Origin: Phyllostachys edulis
Lineage: Eukaryota > Streptophyta > Magnoliopsida > Poales > Poaceae
Length of the DNA stretch: 64,000 nt
Direction: 5' to 3'
NCBI GenBank assembly: GCA_036346405.1
Contig: CM070548.1
Coordinates: forward strand, 69,101,739-69,165,738
Under the pieces are notes generated by a model that saw nothing but the letters and a program-made list of their open reading frames with translations, did not search any database and was not told where the DNA came from. The position numbers and the translations under genes were made by a program. Every line of letters begins with the position of its first letter. Within the stretch, counting starts at the first letter, position 1. Of this stretch, positions 38,290-50,081 are shown piece by piece.

Positions 38290-39240
38290 GAATCTACAGA
38301 AAGACCGCTTCTCCTCGTTAGTTCATTTTTAAGATAGCTCCTTGTAAGAAGCAGAATCGGTTGGTTTGGGAAGTTGGGTGTTTGGTACAGCTCCACCAAA
38401 TCCGAACGAGAAGTTGGGAGTAGAAACTGTACCAAACAGGACCTAACTCATTGCGTACACTTCAGGCACTCCTTTTCTTCCTCATTCTCCGGCCAGATCC
38501 GGCTCCTCCCCTTCCTCTCCGGTGTTCTGCTGACGAAGAAAAGGGTGAGGGACCCATCCCCTGTATAGATCCAGTGTAAATAGTCTCTAGTCTGCCCTTT
38601 TTTTGGCCCTCCCCGTCGTGGTGTCTAGCATGCGTCACCATTTTGGAGCTCGGGAATCTGCTGTCGTGGTCCTCATCTACACCCCAGCGTTCTTCACTGT
38701 CAGTTGCAGCTGATTTGGTCCCTATCCTGTGATTCCTCTATCTCCCTATCTTGGTGTTTATCACCTTTTTTTTTTCCCTTTGCTATCCCTCCCCCTTTGG
38801 ATCTGAAAGCAGCATCTCAAGCAATCCCCACCAAATCCTTAATGCTCCTATCAAGGAATACCCGGATCGAGTACATGCAGATGTGGATCCTCTTTTCTAG
38901 CTAGTAGGTTGCTTCAAAAGCGACCACCCTGTGGTCGGCTGCTTTTGCACGCATGGTGTTTTAGTTGTGCTGATGGCTATTAGTTGGTAGGTCGTAGATA
39001 TGATTGTTTCATAGCTTGATCTGATCTAATTTTGAGTTTGATTGGTTGGGGTTAGGGGCCTAGTTCAAATTGTGCGAGTGCTTTTGAGCCTCTGCTTTTG
39101 GGGGATCCTGATCAGTGGCGGAACCAAAATTTTCAGAATGAGTGTTCAAAGTTACAAAAATATTGTTCAATGTAAAACATAAATGTGCACAATAATCAAA
39201 GTACAAATTATTCATACTAATGACAACATCTCAAATAATT
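38290..39240. other. Intergenic DNA with a short inverted pair
   Basis: No gene is supported. GTGTTTGGTACAGCTCC (38,379) and GGAACTGT-type ACTGTACCAAACAGGACC (38,426-38,443) form inverted ends about 70 bases apart, similar to MITE ends elsewhere in grasses. The sequence changes abruptly at about 39,245, where element C begins. Confidence 0.5.
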
Positions 39241-42143
39241 TAGTAAAATATACTTGAGACTCTTGTGGTCTATGTAGATATCACAATGATTTCCAATCAA
39301 GTAATGCCTCCAAATCTTTAGGGCATGCACTACTGATGCTAACTCCAGGTCATAAGTTGGGTAGTTGTTCTCGTGAAGACGGAGTTGTCTAGATGCATAA
39401 GCTATAGCTTTTCTTCCTTGCATGAGTACGCAGCCAAGAACTTGGCGCGAAGTATCGCAATAGACTTCAAAGTCCCTGTGTATGTCTGGCAAGGTCAACA
39501 CTGGTGTAGAGGTTAACCTCTTCTTCAATTCTTGAAAACTCTTTTCACAGGCTTATGTCCATTCATACTTCTTTTCCTTCTTAAACAGATGGGTTATCGG
39601 TTTGGAGAGCTTCAAGAACCCTTCGATGAAGCGTCTGTAGTACCCAGCCAAACCAAGAAAACTACGCACTTCGGTTACTGAGGTAAGCTACTTCCATTCC
39701 ACGACAGTTTCTACTTTGGATGGATTAACTGCTACTCCTTCAGCAGATACGATGTGTCCACAGAAATTGATCTCTTGAAGCCAAAATTCACACTTGCTAT
39801 ACTTAGCATAAAGTTAATGCTCTTTAAGATTTTATAGGGCCAAATGCAGATGTCCAGTATGCTCTTCCTTGGTCTTCGAGTAGATCAAGATGTCGTCTAT
39901 GAATACAACTACAAACGTATCCAAGTATTCCATAAATACTTTATTCATGAGGTTCATAAAGTAGGTTGGCGTATTGGTCAAGCCAAACAATATAACCGTG
40001 AACTCGAACAAGCCATACCGAGTGGTAAAAGCCGTTTTAGGAATATCCTCACCTCTGATCTTGAGCTGATGGTATCCTGACCTCAGGTCTATTTTGGAGA
40101 AAACTGCTGCTCCCGACAATTGGTCAAACAAGTCATCGATGCGGGACAAGGGGTACTTGTTCTTGATGGTCACATCATTGAGTGCTCGGTAATCCACACA
40201 CAATTTGGTGGTGCCATCCTTCTTCCTTACAAAAAGTACTGGCGAACCCCTGGGAGAGGAACTAGGTTGGATAAATCCTTTTTCTTGCAAGTCTTCAATC
40301 TGGGTTTTATGCTCTTCGAGTTCATCGACTGCCATCCGGTATGGTCTCTTGGCAATTGGGGCTATCCCTGGTTTCAAGTTCATCACAAAATCAACATCTC
40401 TATCTGGTAGCATGCCTGACAATTCTGCTAGGTAGACTTCGGGGTAAGCTTCGACTACATGTGTTGTCTCTAGGGACAACTCTCTAAGATGGTGGACTGC
40501 TCGATCCAAGGGAGAGGAACGATCCACACTAACCCTTATCGTAGTCTCTGGGTCTTTGGTGAGTACGACTAGTCTGTTGGCACAATCTATCATTCTTTGA
40601 TACTCGGCCAACCAATCCATCCCTAGGATGATGTCCAGAGTTTGGGATTCTAGCACTAGAAGGTTTGCTAGGAATCCGAAATTTTCCATAGCAATCTCTA
40701 CTCTGAGACTTACTGAGATAGCATATAAGGATCCCCTGGGTGAACTAAGTACCACGGGTTTCTTTAGCTTATAGGTTAACAACTTATGCCTTTCAACAAA
40801 CGTTCTCGAAACAAAAGAGTGTGAAGCTTCAGAATCAAACAAAACTCGTGCGGGTACTGAATTAACAGAGAACGTACCCATTAACACTCCTAGGGCTTCC
40901 TGGGCTTCCTCGGTTATGACATGGTTCACATGACCATGGTTCAGTGTCGGGGCAGACCTCGAGGCTTGCAAAGTCTGAAGACTCTTGCTTTGATTTGACG
41001 CTTGGCCTTGATTTGGGGTGGCTCCCGAGTTGAACTTCGCGGTGGTGTTCTGGCATTGAGGGCACTTGTTGGCAAAGTGTCCTTTCTCTCTATAGTTAAA
41101 GCAGTGAAGAGGAGCTGCTAGGTTGGATGCTACAGGTTGCCCGGCGGGACGAAGAGTGCAAAAACCATTCCTATTGGGACATGGGGCTGGAGCTGAGGTT
41201 CTCTGAGGCGAGGCTACTGGTGGTCGGAAAGACGAGCGGCCATGGAATGCTGACTTCTGGGGGTAGCTACTCTGTGGCTTCTGGAATGCCATCTTTCGCT
41301 TGCGGCTGACTTTCGTGGTCTTCTCATTTTCCAGCACTGAAGCCTTGTTGACCAGGTGGTGGAAGCTGGGGAAGTCGTGGAGGATAAGTTGGACTCTCAT
41401 GTCTTCACGCATCCCTTCCACAAAGCGATCGATCTTCTCGTCTTCATTAGCTACATCATTGGGAGCGTAGCGGGCAAGCTGATTGAACTTTGTCAAGTAC
41501 TCGTTGACTGACATGTGACCCTGCTTGAGAGCTCTGAACTCATTTTTCTTTAATCTCATCGTACCAGCGGGCACAAAGTTGGTTCTAAAAGCAGTCTTGA
41601 ATTCAGTCCAGGGGATTGACTGCCATGTTGGTTCCATCTGAACTAGCTGTACTTCAGCAATTGCCTCTGTGGCATCGGTGTCTTATGCATCTCTAGTCGT
41701 GGATGCTGCTGCCTCTGCTTCTTCTTCTTCTTCTTCTTCCTCCACTACTGGACTTTCATTACCATGGGCAGCGAGGTAGTTCTCCCGCATGCAGCGGCGG
41801 CTCCTTTTAGCTTATGGGTGGCAAAGTCCACCTTGTCTTCTTCTGGGCATCGAGCGAGACAAAGTTTCTTCTCGGTGTCTCTGAGCCAGTATTTAGCTTC
41901 CAGAGGTTCAATTGCTGTAGTGAAGGTAAGTGGTCTTGTCCTGAAGAAGTCTGCCAGCTTGGAGTTACGACCAGCTACTTTGGTCTGCTAACTGGTTAGC
42001 AACGCTTGGAGAATCTGCTTCTGTTGGAACATAACTTGCGCCATTGTCGGGTTTACTGGCGGCGGGGGAGGTAGATCTCGACCACGACCACGGTCTGCTA
42101 CAAAGGCACCACGGCTTGGGGCGACGACTCTTCTAGGCGGCAT
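39217..42143 (-). pseudogene. Element C gag-pol remnant
   Basis: Starts MPPRRVVAPSRG at 42,143, with stops at about 41,988 and 41,684. A 601-residue open frame (41,637-39,832) follows: Gag (FVPAGTMRLKKNEFRALKQG), a zinc knuckle at residues 179-192 reading C-F-N-Y..H..C, so its second Cys is Tyr, and a protease motif at 267-275 reading FDSEASHSF where DSG is expected. RT then has YPLSRIDDLFDQL, KIDLRSGYHQL and FIDDILIYS. A stop after 39,832 and a further frame (39,528-39,217) with the RNase H opening ASRQLRLHENNYPTYDLEL complete it. The protease and knuckle changes would abolish function even without the stops. Confidence 0.88.
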
Positions 42144-42351
42144 TTGAAGAAACGCTAAGGCTCAGGATTAGAGGGAAGTATAGGAGGGTTTACTAGCCCT
42201 CTAGAGCACAACAAAAAAACTTGAACCAAACGAGAGAAACGAACACACACAATATAAATCCTAGAATGGTTGTATTATATTAAGGGATTTAAGTGTTACA
42301 TAGCTTCTGAAACATAGTATATAGGCCATGCTAAGCCACGACACAAGATAC
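39245..42351 (-). mobile_element. Element C: degraded Ty3/Gypsy retrotransposon, truncated at its 3' side
   Basis: Minus-strand gag, protease, RT and the first part of RNase H, read from an ATG at 42,143 to an abrupt end at about 39,245 within the RNase H motif DHKSLKYI. The 5' part continues to the GATAC site where element D inserted (42,347-42,351) and probably resumes at 52,208-52,339. No LTR of C is visible. RT wording (FIDDILIYSKTKEEH) fits the Del/Tekay-type Gypsy group of plants; that is inference. Confidence 0.8.
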
Positions 42352-42559
42352 TGTAGGACCGGAAAGACGACTAGAGGGGGGTAAATAGGAGCACGAACAC
42401 TTTTTCACCTTAATTGAATTCAATACTAATTTCACTCCAATAGCTATAAAAGCTATAAAGATCAATATACAAGCACAGTGGAAGACTTGTATTAAATCTA
42501 ATCAAAACCCCAAAGCAAAACAACCAAAATTACCAAAAACTCAATTCACAAAGAGTTGG

Positions 42560-44470
42560 GTGGTCAGACCTCTCAGAACGGCGGTCTGACCTCTCCATGG
42601 GGTGGTCTTACCTCTGATATTGGCGGTCTGACCGCCAGCCTAACGATGAACAGAAAATCAGCATAGATAGCCCGAAAACCGAAACTCAAATCGGTCTAAC
42701 TTTTGATTCGTAAGGCCAAACTCCACGAAATTTGAGACACACCTTCTTAAAGATATTAGGAATGTATTCTAATCAAAGATAGCAGAGATCCATGCCAAAG
42801 TTCCTATCTTTTTCAGTTTGAACGAAGGGTGCTTTAAAACTGAGCCAAATGCGAAAACGGTGATTGAGATGATTTCATGGGAGGAATCAATTCAAGATGG
42901 CTAAGGATGATATCCCATATATCTTAGCACTCTCAATCATAGGAAGAATCAAGCCAAAAGCTCTCAAGAGCAAAACCCTCGAAAATCACCATTTCTTCAC
43001 CAAAACCGGGCAAAACCAAAACTTAGATCCAAAAGCTTGCTCGTGGATGATTGATGATCAAGATGAACCTAGATGGGTTCCCACATATCCCAGCAAGCAA
43101 GATCAAGAGGAAAAACCAAGTAAAAAACTCCCGGATCAAAGAAAGATCCAAAATCATTAAATAGAGATGATGAACACAAGAATGAAATGGAGACTCATCT
43201 TGTGAAATCTGGTAGGATTGATTTGGATAGATGGATGATTGTTATTTACAGCCACTCCCACTTGGAGGACAAAGCTCAACACTTGAGCACTCAAATCAAT
43301 CCCTCTCTAGAACCCTAGCTCTCCTCCTTTCATCCCAAACCCTAAAACACAAAATAGGGTTATCTAAATGGTCAAGAGTTACCAAGTGCAACCAGCACTT
43401 AGCCCTTATATAGTGGAAGCTAGATCCTAGAGAATATTCCATTAGGACACCTATTAGACCCCACACACAAATGGGTTACACATACGCACGCATCTCAAAG
43501 CGCCGTCTTCATCATCGATTGACCTAAACCGCTTCACCATGCGCCGACCCGCGCCGCGGTTTAGCCAAAAGGTCACCATGGTGGTATTTGGTGAAATTAC
43601 CAAAATACCCCTTCTCGATCCTTCCCCAAAAGACCGAGTCCACAGATCGTGAAGCAATCCCATGCTTCGCCACTTGTAGGTTGATCAACGGCTCCATGTC
43701 GGCAAGTCTCTCCCGTCTAGATCCCACCGGCACCACTAAGCACTTGGAACGACTCCCGCGCCGCTTGATCCAACCAGTCGCACCGAATTGCCCGTTCAGT
43801 CATCCTTGTCCATCCTGCGCCCCGCTTGAGTCATCTGACCTCACCCGGCATCCTTGATCGTTCTGGACCTTAGCTCTCCAAGCTTAATCCCGATCCACCT
43901 CGCCGTTGACCGTCATAGACCTGCAAGCAACCTGCACAGCAATAGACCAAGAAACCATTTTCGGGAACAAGTTCTTCACAACTTGACCCACGTTAGCCAA
44001 AACATGCATCATGCAACACATATGCAATGATAACTATGAACTTGACCTAACAACCACAAAACGCCGCTACGCGTGCTCACAAACAAGCTAAAACCGGTCA
44101 AACCGCCACCCTTGGCGGTCGGACCGCCCACTGGCCGGTCTGACCGCCAACCAAAGGCCGGTCTGACCGCCATATGGGACTTAGCCAAAATTCCACCCCT
44201 GGAAATCCGAACCTCTCTGGAATTTTCGATCGAATAGAACTTTTTCCTGGAAGCTCCAAAAATTATGGGACCAAGTGCAGAAGAACCCTCTCACTTGCCT
44301 ACACCCTCTATTTTTGGCCCAGCTCCAAAATCCAAAGTCATTAAAGTGGCCGGTCTGACCGCCACCCTAGCCTGTCTGACTGCCAGCCACCATTCCAGAA
44401 AAACCACACAAGGCATGGCCGGTCTGACCGCCACCATGGCGGTCCAGATCGCCAGAGGCCCGACAGAATC
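42560..44470. repeat. GGCGGTCTGACCGCC-type palindromic repeats in D LTR
   Basis: Units based on GGTCTGACCGCC cluster at both ends of the LTR (42,560-42,640 and 44,090-44,460). Neighbouring units often face each other, giving short palindromes such as GGCGGTCTGACCGCC. The same pattern is found in the other LTR (50,290-50,370, 51,825-52,095) and in the related LTR at 22,555-22,850. Confidence 0.75.
43402..43413 (-). promoter_or_regulatory. TATA box, D 3' LTR
   Basis: The minus strand reads CTATATAAGGGC. The identical site is in the 5' LTR at 51,132-51,143. Confidence 0.65.
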
Positions 44471-44564
44471 GAGCAACGCCAAAACAGTGATTCCAAGAAC
44501 CTCAACGCCATTGCCAATTGTCTCATCATCCTAAGATCGTGGGCATATCCCCATGATATCCACA

Positions 44565-44575
44565 ATCTCCCCCTT
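44565..44575 (-). other. Polypurine tract of element D
   Basis: The minus strand has AAGGGGGAGAT immediately before the 3' LTR, the expected position and composition for plus-strand DNA priming. Confidence 0.75.
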
Positions 44576-47500
44576 GATGAACACATTAGCAATTTCTCAG
44601 AAAATGTAAGAAAATGTAAGTTTGAGGTTTGAAATTTAAAATACTCAACGTTTTCGTGCAAAAGCACAACTTGGTCCATTAGCAAGAGAAAGCAATGGAA
44701 ATGACCAAGCTGGCTTCAGAATAGTATAGGCAAGTGAGATACAGCAAAATAAAGCACAAAAGCTTCAATTTCTAGAGAATAGGGAAAAATCTCACTTAAG
44801 CTCCATATGAAAGAACAATTGTTCTATTTGACCTTAGATCATTGTGAGTCTGCAAGAATTGCAATTCAAGTTCAGAAAAGGCAATAAGATCAAAAGAATG
44901 CAATATGAATGCTCCCCCTCACTATGATCATCATTTTTCAAGAGAGAATTTTTAATTTTTAATTTCTCCAATTCTCTCCAAAAAGCTCCTAATTTCTCCC
45001 TCTTACAAAACTTCTCCCCTATAACCAACAAGCTCTTTATTAACATTACATTTTGCTATATCTTCTCCCCTTTTGACAATGGATTTATCAAGGAATCATC
45101 CCTTCCTCTCATCCAGAGATGACAAATGCACAAGCAAGGAAGAAGCAAAAGAAAGAGCATGCATGAAATGCAATGGGGTGGCTTCATTTATGTATTTTTA
45201 AATTTTTAGGTAAAAGAAGCTTTGGAGATTACCCAAAAGAACAAGCTGGCATTTCTATTATCACTCAAGACATATCAAGTCTGACACAGCTAGCAAGATC
45301 ATGATAAGACATATATAGCAAAGCTAGGCTGAAGAGCTCAAAATACCACAAGTTGTTAGATTAAATTAAGCAATGCTTCAAAATTAGCAAGTTCAACAAC
45401 AGGTATCCTAAAGTGATAATGGCCATGTCAGAATGTCATTGTGAGAATCAGAAGCTAGCAAAGGCCATCTAGGAGACAAAAGTCATGAATTGAATCATTT
45501 TGCTCAAGTTTTTGTCAAAAGCCCAAGTTTCAACTATTCTTCATTTGCAATGAATATTCAAGTTGATAAAAGGTCTATCTTAGTAAAGAAGATCCTGGAC
45601 TAGGAGCCATCTATAATCTCTTCCTAAGCTTCAACCAATTTTGACAGTTTGCTTTCTTAGCCATGTGCTAGATCTCAAGCCTTGCCGCGACTATCCCAAG
45701 CAACAAAAGCTTAAAAGAGTAGTCTAGGTCATCCAAAACTCCCCCTGAGTTCATGCCTAGTGTAATGGCAAGCCGTCTCATGAGAAAGAATTGGTGAGAT
45801 CAGTTTTTTCGCACAAAAAGAAATCATTTTTCATTGTGCACAATGGTTGTTTTAGATTCTTTAATGAACTGAAAGCTCAAAGATGTTCAATTCTAGATTC
45901 CAGAGCTAACAAAGCAATTTTGACAGGGCCAATATCACAAAAGGATCACTAATTGTGCAACTAACTAAAAGATCCACAAATTACAATTTTCAGTTCAAGT
46001 TATTTCAAAAGTTCTAGCTCATTTAGCAATGACATTACTGCACATGTAAAAGCATGATAATTCTAGCAAGTCAAAGAACTAGACACGCTCTTGAGCAAGA
46101 ATTGAAATACTAAAGCTCAAGAGAGTAATAAGCAAAACTTCATCAATTTAAAAGATGAGCAGTAAAGCTTATATTACAATGCATCTTTTTGGATTTTTCA
46201 TATGTATACAATATGATACAATGAGATGCACAAAAGACTTAAAAGCCTAAAAAGATCAAGAAGATCAAAAGGATCCGAAGAAGATACCACTTGAAGAAGG
46301 TATCAGAAAAGATCCACAAAAAAGTTCATATGAACAAGGAAAGCTCAGATGAACAAGGAAAGTTCAGAACCGAACCAACTTCCCCTCAAACCAACCCATA
46401 TGGATAAATTATCCCTAACTCATGTCTCAAGGTGGCAAACCTTGATGGGTCTAAAAGCTTTGATGAGGAGACCTGCCAAAAGTGCCTTGAACACTTCAAA
46501 CTAGCACAAAGGCTTCCTACTCAACAATATCTCTAGGGAAGGCAACTTGAAAAGCTAGGGAGCGAAACACCAACACTAAAAAGCCCTACAGGCAGCTCAA
46601 AACCTGCTAAGACAAGTGATTGGGAGACAAGCTCGACCTAGACTGTGAAAGAAGTGCATCCTAGAAAACATGGGATAAGAAGAGTGCCTAGAAAGGACAC
46701 GTGCTAGAACAGAGCCTCCTATCTACCCTAAACACAACAAGCCCAACACCTGACACGAACCAGATGGTATGCAAGGTAGACTTGGGATACCATACATAAA
46801 AGTAAGGTATAGAAGTTCGAACCTGAGTCGCATTGCTTGGCAGTGAGATATAGTCATGATGGATGAAGAACCATTCCTTGAAGCTTCAAAAGGTAGTTGC
46901 TCTCACCCATCATCCTCATCTCAAATTCCTTCGTCTCCAATAAGTGATAGCCAACATTGAATGCACAAATGAAGAAGAACCAACAGCTTGAGATGATATC
47001 ACTTGTTGGACCACATGTTCTTCTTCTCAAATGAAAGACTACACCACGAGAGACAGAAAAGTCTATGCCTTGGTATCGGGTTAGTGAAACAACATCTAGG
47101 GAAAATAAAGACCAAGACACATGACTAGCAAGGATAGCAAAGAAATGATCCAAAGCTCATAAAAGCATATAATCAAAAATTCAAAACAAGAGCATAAAGA
47201 TAAACAAATCAATTGCAAAGACATGCTATCCAAGACAAGACAAAGCTCAAACTATCCTTAATCCACAATAAGGCATAGGAGCAAGCAAACAAGCACATAA
47301 CAAATCACACATCATATATACAGTCAAGGTAAAACATACTAGTGAAGCTATGGCAAGACTCATGCATCCACAATTAACAGTAAGGAACAATAACCATGTA
47401 AGCATAAAGCATTTTATAGAACAAATCATGAATAAAGTATGCTAACATGGATATCAAGTAAACAAGTGGATACATAAGACAAAAATCAACAAGAGCAAGA

Positions 47501-47990
47501 TGATAAATGTATCAAATCAGTACAAACTCTTGATGACAAAACCAAGCTTATACATCCATGGAAATAATAAACAACAGTCTAATACATGGATACATAAGCA
47601 AGAATCAACATGAGCAAGATAATAAGGGTACTAGACAACAGAAGCTCATGATGACAAGACCAAACTCATATACCCATGGAAATAAAGAACAACAATATGA
47701 TACATGGATATACAAGCAAGGTAAAGGCATGATGAAAGATATCAAAGGAATAACACATGCCAATATTATACAAGTGAGCACAAAGATAAGCACAACATGC
47801 CAAGATTGAGTAATCATGAAGGTAAATGCATGAAGGTATAAGATTGCTCACAAAACAGGTGTAGATGCCGATCATTAAAGCACATGCCTCTTGGAGGCCA
47901 TCATTGGGGTGAAGAACCATCAAGTGTCTCGATCATGTAATGAAGCAAAAGATCATAATCTTTTAAGTCCATGTTCTCCAACCCGCGTTC
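44576..47990. other. Non-coding interior of element D
   Basis: AT-rich, A-biased on the plus strand. No pol motif (DDILLIGND-like, DSG-like, YTDAS-like, integrase HHCC or DDE blocks) was seen on either strand. In gag-only elements such filler replaces pol. It holds a two-copy tandem repeat at 47,463-47,701. Confidence 0.7.
47463..47701. repeat. Two-copy tandem repeat, about 119-bp unit, in element D
   Basis: GGATACATAAG..A.AATCAACA.GAGCAAGAT and CATGGAAATAA..AACAACA recur at the same offset in 47,463-47,582 and 47,583-47,701. Confidence 0.7.
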
Positions 47991-47997
47991 CTAGTAC

Positions 47998-50035
47998 CTA
48001 CACATGAGAAAGGCAAGGTGTCCAAGTCTTGGATCTCGAAGGGTTAGAGAGTAAATACTTGGAAACCCAAACCTTGGACACACCACCACTAGAGGCAGTC
48101 GAACCATTATGTGAGTTAGCATGATGCGAATGATGGTCCATGTGAGAAGATCCAACACCATCCTTGGAGGCACGCCGCGAGTGGACAACTCGATGAGAAA
48201 AACGAGGTCCATCTCTAGAAAAGTGGCGATGACCTTGCTTGAAAGCACAAAGATGAGAACCAACAGAAGCATAAAAAAACTCACACATCCTCGCCATAGG
48301 TATGTACCTCGATGAACAAAACGAGGTCCACCTCTTGGAAAACGATGAAATCCTGCCTCGGGGCAGCTTGTGGGATAAAACCAAAACCATGGAAGCCAAG
48401 TCCACGATGCTGTCCAACACCACTAGAAAAGGTGTCAAAGAAGCCATCAACAAAGCGAGTCCTCGTGCTCGGCTCTTTAGTGTGCATGTCAGGAGAAAGA
48501 CTATGCCCACTAGGAGACTTAGAAGCATGAGCTCGACGCAAATGTTTCGCACGCCGAAAGCAGAAATCCACATGATGTCTATTCTTCCCACAAAATGAGC
48601 AATAGTGTAAAGATCTCCTAGGAGACACGGTCCGAGAGGACGAAGCACCATTGTTGCTCAAGGAAGAAGTCTTGGAAGAACTAACATCATGACTCGTCCT
48701 CGTATTGGCATTAGACTCACACATGCCATGAGAAAGACTATGTGTGTTCCTAGAGGTACGACGATGCACTCGATGCTCATATTTCAGACGGCGAAAGCAA
48801 AACTCAAAAGTGTGTCTATTCTTCTTACAAAATGTGCAATGGTACTTCTCTTTTGAAGATTTAGTACCATTTGAGAAAGAAGCACATTTGTCTTTTGAAA
48901 TCCATTGGACAACACAAGAAGAGTCCGTGAGAGTCGAACTCATCAAAGAAGAGCTATCCAAAGCGATGCCACAAAAACCAACATCAAGTGACTCACATTT
49001 AGCACAAGAAGACTTCAACTCCGAATGCAAAAAAGCAAGAGAGATCTTTAAAACATCAATCTCGGAGTGAAGGCAAATACAAGAGTCACATGATTTGGCG
49101 CTGATATCATCGTGCAAAGACTCAACCTCGCTCTTCAATGAAATGCAAGATGTGCAAGAAATTAATGATGCTTTCGAATTAAGCATGCAGTTCAAAGCAT
49201 CAATTTCAGTTTCTAAACAAGCACAATTCTTGCAAGAGACTAAACCATCCTTAACCAATTTTTCATGTTCTAAGCACATGCTACAAGGCCTAGCTTCAAT
49301 TTCAATAATCTCAGCCCTAGCATTTTCTAATTGCTCAAGATGCATGGAATTAGTCAATTTAAGCTTCTCAATTTCAGCAAGCATGCCTACACAAGAATCG
49401 CAATCATTTCTAACCATAGATCTAAGATTGCCTATTTCTAACTTAGCATTGTCAAGTTTATGATGTAAGACAACACAAGAATCACATGGCATAGAAGCAT
49501 TTGATCTCAATAATTCATTTTCAGATTTTAGGCATGCCAAAGAGTTATTCAAGTTCTCCATTTCTACAAGCAATGAATCATAAGCATTCATGGAGGTTTT
49601 CAATTTGGAGAGCTCATGAGGCAGATCACCCTTCTCTCTTTCTAGCCGTTTTATTTTCTTCCTAAGAGCATGCAATTTGTATTCATATGAAATCAAGCCA
49701 TCAATGAGTTTTTCTTTGCTCACCTTGCTTAGCTTGATTAGGGGATCGTCCTCGGAAGAGTCATCATCGATAAGCTCTCCATCATGTTCATCTTCAATTG
49801 CTACTGCACATACGCCAATGGGCTTCTTCTCCTTGGGATCCAAGCGAATCTCATCTCTGAAACTAGGACAATCAAAACAAAAGAATTCGCCACAAATATC
49901 ACATGAGAAATCCTCGTCAATCGACATTATCCTTATCACACGTTCAAACATCTTGTTACGATGGACATCGGCAAAAGAACCACGACAAGATGCAAAGAAG
50001 CGCTCATAAGTCCTCATATTTGTCGCCATGCTCAA
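47998..50035 (-). CDS. Element D Gag-like protein with repeated CxxC motifs and two zinc knuckles
   Basis: The minus-strand open frame runs 50,035-48,281 (584 residues); the family sequence continues after a frameshift to about 47,998. The probable start is the second ATG (50,029), 39 bases after the primer site. Residues 45-56 form a CDIC..CFDC pair. 105-350 is a long coiled-coil-like region with seven CxxC motifs at 184, 212, 251, 268, 294, 316 and 344, each usually followed by a Leu/Glu-Ile-x-x-Leu heptad-like stretch. Two CX2CX4HX4C knuckles lie at 400-413 and 479-492, both followed by FRR. The knuckles mark it as Gag; the usual Copia Gag N-terminal domain (UBN2) is not seen. The C-terminal wording (WVSKYLLSNPS) resembles the Gag/Pol linker of Copia elements. 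It could package D RNA, or only mimic a partner's Gag; that is unknown. Only the late frameshift suggests decay. Confidence 0.8.
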
Positions 50036-50067
50036 AGATCAGTGAATATCACAAAAGAGCAAACTTG

Positions 50068-50079
50068 GCTCTGATACCA
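50068..50079 (-). other. Primer-binding site of element D
   Basis: The minus strand reads TGGTATCAGAGC, continuing CAAG, two bases inside the 5' LTR. This is the standard plant initiator-methionine tRNA primer site. It is a complement of the tRNA end, not a tRNA gene. Confidence 0.92.
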
Positions 50080-50081
50080 CT

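Larger units (their letters stand above)
42352..44564 (-). repeat. 3' LTR of element D (2,213 bp)
   Basis: It matches 50,082-52,207 almost base for base, except for an extra roughly 87-bp segment around 44,350-44,470 rich in CCGGTCTGACCGCC units. The plus-strand ends are TGTAGG..CCACA. Short open frames here recur in the other LTR and are not genes. Confidence 0.95.

Noticed and set aside
42897..43160. Open frame repeated almost identically at 50,627-50,920
   Set aside because: The two frames lie at the same place in the two D LTRs; identity follows from LTR duplication, and the translation matches no family.
43454..43736. Minus-strand frames repeated at 51,184-51,466
   Set aside because: Again LTR copies of each other; no domain, and they lie near the LTR TATA box.
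49095..49463. Plus-strand frames across the D Gag gene
   Set aside because: They are the complement of the 584-residue Gag-like frame, which has motifs and a proper start near the primer site.
50068..50079. Possible tRNA gene fragment
   Set aside because: Only the 12-16 base complement of the tRNA 3' end is present next to an LTR; it is a primer site.
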